This document shows positions 1 through 4,803 of a DNA stretch of 6,894 bases, piece after piece. Origin of the DNA: Myxococcales bacterium (GTDB lineage: Bacteria; Myxococcota; Myxococcia; Myxococcales; Myxococcaceae). The stretch is taken from NCBI GenBank assembly GCA_003153055.1, contig PMBV01000340.1, positions 1 to 6,894 of the forward strand, read 5' to 3'. The translations under genes and the position numbers were made by a program. Position 1 is the stretch's first letter, and each line of letters starts with the position of its first letter. The notes beneath the pieces are model-generated. The model worked only from the letters and a program-made list of their open reading frames with translations, did no database searches and was not told the origin of the DNA.

Positions 1-687
1 GTGGCGGTGCCCAAGACCATCGACAATGATCTCGCGGGCACGGCGGCCACCTTCGGCTTCGACACGGCGGTCTCGGTGGCCACCGAAGCGCTCGATCGCC
101 TCCACACCACCGCCGAGTCGCACGACCGGGTGATGGTGGTCGAGCTGATGGGGCGGTACGCGGGGTGGATCGCCCTCCACGCTGGCCTCGCGGGCGGGGC
201 CGACGTCATTCTCATTCCCGAGATTCCCTTCAACTACGAGAGCGTGTTCCGGAAGATTCGCCGGCGGGAAGAGTCCGGCCGGCACTTCTCCATCGTGGTG
301 GTGGCCGAGGGGGCCACCGAGGTCGGCCACGACATGATGACCCAGGGGCCCAAGGAGATCGGCCGTGAGGTCATCTTGGGCGGCATTGGCCACGCCGTCG
401 GGCATGAAATCGCCCTGAAGACGGGCAAGGAGACCCGCACCACGGTGCTCGGGCACCTTCAGCGGGGCGGGTCGCCCACCTCGTTCGATCGACTCCTGGG
501 CCTGCGCTTCGGAACCGCCGCCATCAGGGCGCTGGAGGCCGGCATGCGCAACGTGATGGTGGCCCTGAGGCCCCCCGACGTCTCCTTCATACCCATCGAC
601 GAGGCGATCACGACCATGAAGGTCGTCACTTTGAACAACGACGTCATCCTTACTGCTCGCTCACTCGACGTCTGTCTGGGAGACTAG
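1..687 (+). CDS. pfkA: 6-phosphofructokinase, C-terminal part (5' end outside the window)
   Basis: The enzyme phosphorylates fructose 6-phosphate to fructose 1,6-bisphosphate in cytosolic glycolysis. Numbering from the first codon in the window, the active-site motif PKTIDND lies at residues 4-10, with the catalytic Asp at 8 (E. coli D127). R43 in HDR matches R162, MGR at 50-52 matches the sugar-phosphate loop M169-R171, E103 in AEGA matches E222, and R146, H152 and R155 in the TVLGHLQRGG region match R243, H249 and R252. The E. coli spacings between these residues are preserved. The GTG at position 1 is not a real start: about 120 N-terminal residues, including the phosphoryl-donor loop, are missing to the left. 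Lys5 replaces the Gly of E. coli PfkA. This Lys is typical of PPi-dependent and group III enzymes, and the donor (ATP or PPi) also depends on a residue outside the window. The C-terminus looks complete at TAG 685-687. Confidence 0.95.
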   Translation: MAVPKTIDNDLAGTAATFGFDTAVSVATEALDRLHTTAESHDRVMVVELMGRYAGWIALHAGLAGGADVILIPEIPFNYESVFRKIRRREESGRHFSIVVVAEGATEVGHDMMTQGPKEIGREVILGGIGHAVGHEIALKTGKETRTTVLGHLQRGGSPTSFDRLLGLRFGTAAIRALEAGMRNVMVALRPPDVSFIPIDEAITTMKVVTLNNDVILTARSLDVCLGD

Positions 688-696
688 CGGTCCGCC

Positions 697-1770
697 GTGC
701 TCGGACTCCTCTATTCGCCCCTCGTCTTCCTGGTCGTCTTGGCCCTCAACGCGTGGCTCCCCGGCCGATGGGTCGAGGGCTACGTGCGTGACGAAGCCAC
801 CGGCCAGCCTTTGCGGTACCACCTCAACGGGCTGCCGGTCTTCGGCGTCACCGTCGGCCTGTGGGCGCTGACCTGCTGGGTCGGTCTGCTCCCGTGGGAC
901 GCGCTCTACCTCGAGCGCTGGGCCATGGCCGGGTCGGCTTGCGTGTTCGGCCTGCTGTTCAGTCTCGCCTTGGTGCTCCCGGCGGCCCCGGTCGAGGGGC
1001 ACAGCTGGCTCGAGGCGTTCTACCTGGGGCGCCTCCCCAACCCCCAATGGAAGGGCGGGAGGGTCGACGCCAAGATGTACCTCTACTTGGTCGGCGCCAC
1101 GGTGCTGGAGCTCAACCTGCTGTCGTTCGCCGCCCACCACCTCGCCGTCCATCCCCAAGATCCTTCGCCAGGCGTGCTGCTCTACGTGGGCCTGTTCACG
1201 TTCTTCCTCGTCGAGTACCTCTTCTTCGAGGAAGTGCACCTTTACACCTACGACTTCGTGGCCGAGCGGGTGGGCTTCAAGCTGGGCTGGGGCTGCCTCG
1301 TGTTCTACCCCTTCTTCTACGGGGTGGGGCTGTGGAGCCAAGCCGAGGCTCCCAATCCCCACACGCCGCCGGTGCTCCTCGTCTCGTGCGCGGCGCTCTT
1401 CTTCTCGGGGTGGGCTCTGGCCCGCGGGGCCAACATGCAGAAGTTCACCTTCAAGCGTGACCCCGAGCGGAGGTTCCTCGGGTTCGTGCCCCAGACGGTC
1501 TCCGACGGTGAGCGCCGCGTGCTGGTCAACGGCTTCTGGGGCCTGTCTCGGCACATCAACTACCTCGGAGAGCTCACCATGGCGTCGGCCCTCACGCTGG
1601 CGCTGGGTGCCCCGACGGCCTGGGCGCCCTGGCTGTACCCCCTGTATTACCTCGTGCTGTTGGTGCCGCGACAGCACGCCGACGACAAGCGCTGTGCTGA
1701 GAAGTACGGCCCGCTGTGGTCGGAGTACGTCAAGCGCGTGCCGTACCGCATCATTCCCTTCGTGTATTGA
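697..1770 (+). CDS. ERG4/ERG24-family sterol reductase (delta-14 sterol reductase-like membrane protein)
   Basis: This is a polytopic membrane protein of 357 residues with about nine or ten hydrophobic segments. It resembles eukaryotic C14 sterol reductases (TM7SF2, the LBR C-terminal domain, ERG24) and DHCR7, which use NADPH to reduce a ring double bond. Visible family blocks in order are RYHLNG (40-45), FYLGRLPNP (108-116), EEVHLYTYDF (178-187), RGANMQKFTFKRDP (243-256), GFWGLSRHINYLGE (279-292), a CAEKYG block (333-338) and the C-terminal YVKRVPYRIIPFVY (344-357). The C-terminal half holds the NADPH pocket in this family. It is about 60 residues shorter than TM7SF2, at the N-terminus. The frame is the same as the kinase upstream, so the start cannot precede 688; GTG 697 is the only early choice, and GGGAG at 678-682 is rather far away (14 nt). 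The gap to the kinase is 9 nt, so co-transcription is likely. Substrate and position specificity cannot be told from sequence; C14 reduction is the best guess. Confidence 0.9.
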   Translation: MLGLLYSPLVFLVVLALNAWLPGRWVEGYVRDEATGQPLRYHLNGLPVFGVTVGLWALTCWVGLLPWDALYLERWAMAGSACVFGLLFSLALVLPAAPVEGHSWLEAFYLGRLPNPQWKGGRVDAKMYLYLVGATVLELNLLSFAAHHLAVHPQDPSPGVLLYVGLFTFFLVEYLFFEEVHLYTYDFVAERVGFKLGWGCLVFYPFFYGVGLWSQAEAPNPHTPPVLLVSCAALFFSGWALARGANMQKFTFKRDPERRFLGFVPQTVSDGERRVLVNGFWGLSRHINYLGELTMASALTLALGAPTAWAPWLYPLYYLVLLVPRQHADDKRCAEKYGPLWSEYVKRVPYRIIPFVY

Positions 1771-1913
1771 AAGCCGCGGGGTGACCGCGCGTCAGGGCTG
1801 ACCACCGCGTCGGCCCAGACCTCGGGTTGCCCTTGCTCCGATGTGCTGGTTGTCATGGCGATGTCGCGACGGGAGTCTGACTCTCGGTACCGGCGTGTCC
1901 CTCGCTCGACGTA

Positions 1914-1928
1914 AGCGCCGAGGGCGCT
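1914..1928. repeat. Small perfect hairpin with a partial direct copy
   Basis: AGCGCC and GGCGCT form a perfect 6-bp stem around a GAG loop. The core CGCCGAGGGCGC (1916-1927) recurs 18 bp later as CGCTGAGGGCGC (1934-1945), one base different, so this is a short tandem or operator-like pair. No T-run follows. The function is unknown; it may be a weak terminator or a protein-binding site. Confidence 0.35.
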
Positions 1929-2048
1929 GCAAACGCTGAGGGCGCGCGCTTCGCCGTCACTGGCGCCGGGCTGTGGATCGCTTCTGCCGCCGGTGACAAG
2001 CGAATTGGCATGCCGAGTGCTCCGATGAGGGGGAGGCGCTTCGTCGGC

Positions 2049-2057
2049 AAGGGAGAG
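2049..2057 (+). promoter_or_regulatory. Ribosome binding site for the 2063 GTG start
   Basis: AAGGGAGAG lies 5 nt before GTG 2063 (6 nt after the GGGAGA core). It decides the start of the exported phospholipase-like frame, together with the signal peptide that begins there. Confidence 0.7.
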
Positions 2058-2062
2058 CACGA

Positions 2063-3673
2063 GTGCGGTCCGTCAGAGGATACCTGCGACGTCTCACGAG
2101 GCTCGCGCTGGTGGTGTGGTGGGCGCCAGTCTGCGCCTGGGGGTTCCAGATCGAGACCATCGTGTCCACCGGTTGCCACGAACGGCTGGCACGTTCGGCG
2201 ACCGAGGAAGCCACGTGGCCCAACGCCACCCCACGGCCCCCCGCGACCGGCGACGATCGCGCGCTGGTGAGCAGCCTCGAGTTCACCGCGCCAGCCGACG
2301 CCGATGGCTGGCTGCTCTCGGTGCTGATCGGCGTGCGAGACAATGACCTCCACGGGGCGGCGCTCCTCGATCTGCCCGACCTGGTGGCGGTGCACAACGG
2401 CCGTGACTTCCAGGACGAGCACTGCCTGCGCGGGCCGCTCGACGACGGCGCGGCGGGCGACGTCTCGGCGCTGCGGAGCTGTCGCGCTTTCATCGAGAGC
2501 GAGGTGGCGCTGGCCCTGGGTGACGGAGCCCAACCCAACCTCGACGCCACCGAGGACATCACCGTCGCCCTGCGATGGGAGACCCGGGGCGTGCCGTTGC
2601 AGCGCTTCGGGTTTCACCTCGGCCGGGCGATGCACGCGCTCCAAGACAGCTTCACCCACTCGTTCCGCACCGACGACCAGCACCGCGTCGAGAGCGTGCT
2701 CAACTGGATCGACCCGGTGCTGGCCTTGGACTACTCGCCGGCGCGTGACGGCTGGCCTCACCAGTCGAGCCTCGACGCGTGCGACGGTGACGGCGCCACG
2801 GCTCGAAGGGTGGAAGGTGCCCGGCTCGCTTCCGTGGGGTTGGTGCAGGCCGTGACGGGCGAGGGCGATCGAGCCTCGAGGCTCGTGGCGACCGACGCGT
2901 TCCTCGACCAGTGGCTTGGGTACCAGCCCGGCTGCGACGCCAGCAACGACTTCTGTGGCCGGGCGACCGTCGGGCCGGGCTGCTCGTCGACGGCCGGCTC
3001 GCCCCTCCTTTGTCTCGGGCTGATTCTCTTGTTGGTTCGACGGCGCACGGCTCGGGGCGCGCTCCAGGCCGCCGTGACAGGCGATGGCGGGCACCGGGTC
3101 GTTCGCCGCGGCGCCTCGCGGTCAGGCCGCGGGTCGAGGCTCCTGGTCGCCGTGGCGCTCCTCATGGCTCCCCTCGCCAGCGCCCAGGAAGTGAGCGAGC
3201 GCTCCGAAGGCGTACCGAAGCGTTTCTCGGTGCACGCGGGCCTGGGCGCGTCGATCGATCGCGGGGGTGGGAACATCACCGTCGGCGGCGGAGTCGCAAT
3301 CGGGCCCCACATCAGGATTCGCGCCGACCTCGAGCTCAACCCGTGGCTCGATACGCTCTCGGGCCGGCTCGCGCCCGGCGCCTTGAGCGCCTACGGCTCC
3401 TTCATGTGGTGCTGGATCGCGGTGGGGCGCGTCGAGCTCTGCTCATCCGTTTCGGTCGGGGCCAGCGCGCTGCTCTTTCGGACCACCGGCGCCGAGGCCG
3501 GCTCGTTCGGGCTGTTCGCCGGGGCGAGCATGGTGCGCGTCGGCTTCAGGCTCGGCGAACGGCTCACGCTCGAGTTCAACCCCGAGGCGGTCGTCGCCGT
3601 GCCGAGCCTCAAGGGCGTTCCCCTCGCCTACCGGCAGTACCGGGCGACTGCCGGGCTCCGGTGGGATTTTTGA
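2063..3673 (+). CDS. Fused exported ORF: zinc-phospholipase-C-like MYXO-CTERM protein joined to an outer-membrane beta-barrel
   Basis: The 536-residue frame reads as two proteins. Part one: a signal peptide at about 1-27 (basic n-region, hydrophobic 12-26), then a helical domain resembling zinc-dependent phospholipase C and the P1 nuclease fold. The key block HLGRAMHALQDSFTH (185-199) supplies an HxxxD pair (H191, D195) and H199; H39, H97 and H120 are other possible metal ligands. It ends in a MYXO-CTERM-type signal at 305-328: GPGC, a hydrophobic stretch, then RRR. Such signals normally close the protein and direct lipoprotein-like surface sorting. Part two: a basic segment, the hydrophobic core LLVAVALLMAPLASA (360-374) ending in a typical signal-peptidase site before QE, then alternating polar/hydrophobic strands to the terminal WDF, as in small outer-membrane barrels. 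No stop separates the parts. Either it is a true fusion or a one-base insertion near 3047 joined two overlapping genes. The GTG start at 2063 has a good ribosome binding site. The phospholipase activity is a family-level inference only. Confidence 0.8.
   Translation: MRSVRGYLRRLTRLALVVWWAPVCAWGFQIETIVSTGCHERLARSATEEATWPNATPRPPATGDDRALVSSLEFTAPADADGWLLSVLIGVRDNDLHGAALLDLPDLVAVHNGRDFQDEHCLRGPLDDGAAGDVSALRSCRAFIESEVALALGDGAQPNLDATEDITVALRWETRGVPLQRFGFHLGRAMHALQDSFTHSFRTDDQHRVESVLNWIDPVLALDYSPARDGWPHQSSLDACDGDGATARRVEGARLASVGLVQAVTGEGDRASRLVATDAFLDQWLGYQPGCDASNDFCGRATVGPGCSSTAGSPLLCLGLILLLVRRRTARGALQAAVTGDGGHRVVRRGASRSGRGSRLLVAVALLMAPLASAQEVSERSEGVPKRFSVHAGLGASIDRGGGNITVGGGVAIGPHIRIRADLELNPWLDTLSGRLAPGALSAYGSFMWCWIAVGRVELCSSVSVGASALLFRTTGAEAGSFGLFAGASMVRVGFRLGERLTLEFNPEAVVAVPSLKGVPLAYRQYRATAGLRWDF
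3074..3673 (+). CDS. Probable separate small outer-membrane beta-barrel protein (internal GTG start)
   Basis: Starting at GTG 3074, in frame within the longer ORF, gives a 199-residue protein. It has an Arg-rich n-region (about 22 residues), a hydrophobic core and an ASA-QE cleavage site at residues 37-38, followed by about eight amphipathic beta-strand-like stretches. It ends in aromatic WDF, the usual C-terminal signal for outer-membrane barrel insertion. GTG 3074 overlaps a TGA (3075-3077) in the +1 frame as GTGA, the classic coupled start/stop arrangement. No strong ribosome binding site precedes it, which fits translational coupling to the phospholipase-like part. No specific family is recognised; it could be a structural or pore protein. 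It is listed as an alternative to reading 2063-3673 as one polypeptide. Confidence 0.5.
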   Translation: MTGDGGHRVVRRGASRSGRGSRLLVAVALLMAPLASAQEVSERSEGVPKRFSVHAGLGASIDRGGGNITVGGGVAIGPHIRIRADLELNPWLDTLSGRLAPGALSAYGSFMWCWIAVGRVELCSSVSVGASALLFRTTGAEAGSFGLFAGASMVRVGFRLGERLTLEFNPEAVVAVPSLKGVPLAYRQYRATAGLRWDF

Positions 3674-3676
3674 GCC

Positions 3677-3729
3677 GCACGGGGTACTGCGCACGGGGTA
3701 CGCGACACGGGTGTACGGGGCACGGGTAC
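3677..3729 (+). repeat. Degenerate CACGGGGTAC tandem repeat
   Basis: GCACGGGGTAC occurs exactly at 3677-3687 and 3691-3701 (14-bp period). Two degraded copies follow, at about 3706-3716 (CACGGGTGTAC) and 3721-3729 (CACGGGTAC). The repeat begins three bases after the stop codon of the plus-strand gene. Confidence 0.7.
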
Positions 3730-3732
3730 GGG
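3709..3732 (+). other. Canonical G-quadruplex motif
   Basis: Four G-tracts (3709-3711, 3717-3720, 3724-3726, 3730-3732) are separated by loops of 5, 3 and 3 nt, fitting the G3+N1-7 rule. The G-rich strand is the coding strand, so the motif would sit in the 3' UTR of the upstream transcript. Folding is inferred from the pattern only. Confidence 0.6.
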
Positions 3733-3766
3733 TGCGCGTGCGCGTGCGCGTGCGCGTGCGTGCGCG
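3732..3766 (+). repeat. GTGCGC hexamer array, Z-DNA-prone alternating tract
   Basis: Four perfect GTGCGC copies (3732-3755) are followed by GTGC and a further GTGCGC (3760-3765). The 35 bases alternate purine and pyrimidine without interruption, with G at every purine position, a strong Z-DNA candidate. Array length is likely to vary between strains through slippage. The tract abuts the G-quadruplex motif. Confidence 0.85.
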
Positions 3767-3824
3767 GGTTCGGTGATGCTCGGAGACGGGAAACGGCTCA
3801 CGCAAAGACGGGAACGTCCGTGGA

Positions 3825-3848
3825 GAGAGCGTCCGAGGAGAGCGTCCG
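3825..3848 (+). repeat. Two direct copies of GAGAGCGTCCG
   Basis: The 11-mer occurs at 3825-3835 and 3838-3848 (13-bp period). It lies in the middle of the repeat-filled convergent intergenic region, between the G-rich left arm and the C-rich right arm. Confidence 0.7.
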
Positions 3849-3858
3849 GCCCGTCCCG

Positions 3859-3891
3859 GCGTCCCCGCACGCGTCCGCGTCCCCGCACGCG
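3859..3891 (+). repeat. Two direct copies of GCGTCCCCGCACGCG
   Basis: Identical 15-mers occur at 3859-3873 and 3877-3891 (18-bp period). Just after, CCGAACCCGC (3901-3910) is the exact reverse complement of 3764-3773 in the left arm, so the two halves of the region are partly inverted copies. Confidence 0.75.
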
Positions 3892-3920
3892 CGAACGCAC
3901 CCGAACCCGCACGCGGCCCC

Positions 3921-3971
3921 GTTCACCGTCCCCGTTTACCGTCCCCGGTTCACCGTCCCCGGTTTACCGTC
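3921..3971 (+). repeat. Four 13-14 bp repeats alternating GTTCACCGTCCCC and GTTTACCGTCCCC
   Basis: The units are 3921-3933 (C variant), 3934-3946 (T variant), 3947-3960 (extra G plus C variant) and 3961-3971 (extra G plus T variant, truncated). The regular C/T alternation, with an extra G only in the second pair, implies that a two-unit block was duplicated. C4 tracts every 13-14 bases make the minus strand G-rich, downstream of the minus-strand gene that stops at 3985. Confidence 0.85.
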
Positions 3972-3984
3972 TTTTGTATCGTCC

Positions 3985-4785
3985 TCACCCCCGGAAGCTG
4001 AGGGTCGCCTTCCCCTCAAGCTGAGGGAAGGCTCTCGAAAGGCGCTCGACCGCCTCCTGAAGACGGCGCCGTTGGCCACGACCGGCGCGTCCCTCCGAGC
4101 CCAGCGCGGGGACCTCGACCGTGAGGCGCTCGAGCCACGGCAGGCCACCCTGGGCCTCCAGCGCATCGAGGAAGCGCAGCGTGGTGTCGGCGTGCGGAAG
4201 CGTGAGCTGCAGCGCTCTGAGCCCACGCGTCACCGCGGTTCGCCGCAGCGCCGTCGCGGTGCCCCACACGGCGTCGGCCCGGTCGAGCCTCAACGCGTCG
4301 ACCACTCCGAGCCGCCACTCCGTCACCGCCGAGGGCGAGAAGGCTCCCAGCCACGCGCTGTCTTCGCTCGAAACCCGGCTGATGAAGCGCCGGCCCACCG
4401 CGTGCCCTCGCTCGAGCAACGCGTCGCCCAGCACCCGCAGACCCGCCTCATCGGGCACCTGTGCTGGTGCCGTGACGTCTTCGGGCCAACCGCAACTATG
4501 GCCCGGTGAAGCCACCCTGAACACCACGCCCGACGGGGCCCCACCACCGAAGTCGAACACCTCGCCGGCGCCGATCACGTGCTTGACCCGGCCGTCCTCG
4601 TCGATGAGCCGGAGCGTTTCATCTCCCGCCTCGAGGAACCACCGCCCGGCCTTCCCGGTCACCCGCAGGTCGCACCCCTCGCCACCGTAGCTCGTGCGCT
4701 CGCTCAGCTCGAAGGGCTGGAAGAGGGCCACGTCGAGCCCTCCACGCTGGACCCGGTGAGACTGCGCTACCAGCTCGATCCACAT
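3985..4785 (-). CDS. Protein with degenerate FHA-like N-terminus and TIGR02996/LRR-like C-terminus
   Basis: This is a soluble protein of 266 residues without a signal peptide. Residues about 17-92 look like a beta-sandwich related to FHA domains (CDLRV near 38-42, LRLIDEDG 58-65, GEVFDFGG 74-81). The Gly-Arg and Ser-x-x-His phosphothreonine-binding residues of real FHA domains are not visible. Residues 112-135 (DEAGLRVLGDALLERGHAVGRRFI region) match the TIGR02996 pattern, in which an acidic LxLxDxLxERG helix is followed by G-x-F-I. Residues 156-225 then resemble the LRR-like tail of that family: WRLGVVDALRL, RGLRALQLTL, LPWLERLTVEV. The function is unknown; proteins of this type are abundant in Myxococcota and Planctomycetes. 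AGGAG (4791-4795) lies 5 nt before ATG 4785, and the gene follows the TRAP permease by 18 nt, so it is probably co-expressed with it. It stops at TGA 3985 before a repeat block. Domain calls are by eye. Confidence 0.82.
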   Translation of the reverse strand: MWIELVAQSHRVQRGGLDVALFQPFELSERTSYGGEGCDLRVTGKAGRWFLEAGDETLRLIDEDGRVKHVIGAGEVFDFGGGAPSGVVFRVASPGHSCGWPEDVTAPAQVPDEAGLRVLGDALLERGHAVGRRFISRVSSEDSAWLGAFSPSAVTEWRLGVVDALRLDRADAVWGTATALRRTAVTRGLRALQLTLPHADTTLRFLDALEAQGGLPWLERLTVEVPALGSEGRAGRGQRRRLQEAVERLSRAFPQLEGKATLSFRG

Positions 4786-4803
4786 CCGAACTCCTGCTCC
4801 GCT

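Larger units (their letters stand above)
1771..2062 (+). other. Intergenic region without a convincing gene
   Basis: This stretch of 292 bases separates the sterol reductase from the next exported protein. Directly after the reductase stop there is a weak 5-bp hairpin (CGCGG 1775-1779, CCGCG 1785-1789) without a T-run, so at best a poor terminator. A better small hairpin lies at 1914-1928. I see no good sigma70-type promoter, although one is expected because the gap is large for an operon. A 32-codon plus-strand frame from ATG 1841 has no ribosome binding site and an unprotein-like composition. Confidence 0.5.

Noticed and set aside
661..1677. Minus-strand open frame antisense to the sterol reductase
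   Set aside because: Composition is Glu/Gln/Arg-rich and without motifs; the plus strand has all ERG4/ERG24 blocks.
1775..1789. Rho-independent terminator after the sterol reductase
   Set aside because: The stem is only 5 bp and no T-run follows.
1647..1857. Minus-strand frame from ATG 1857, partly in the intergenic gap
   Set aside because: The first 30 residues look hydrophilic and protein-like, but there is no ribosome binding site and the frame runs antisense into the conserved end of the sterol reductase.
1841..1939. Small plus-strand frame of 32 codons in the gap
   Set aside because: No ribosome binding site, and it is rich in Trp, Cys and Arg in a way typical of random GC-rich DNA.
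1853..3094. Minus-strand open frame of 413 codons antisense to the phospholipase-like part
   Set aside because: No recognisable domain or ribosome binding site, and it lies opposite a frame with a signal peptide and a metal-binding motif.
3677..3971. Possible CRISPR array
   Set aside because: Repeats are 6-18 bp, of several kinds, and have no unique spacers of constant length; no cas gene is near.
2911..4509. Long plus-strand open frame of 532 codons
   Set aside because: It crosses the end of the exported ORF, the repeat block and the antisense of the 266-residue gene. Its product is Arg/Pro-rich with no domain, the expected result of reading high-GC DNA in the wrong frame.
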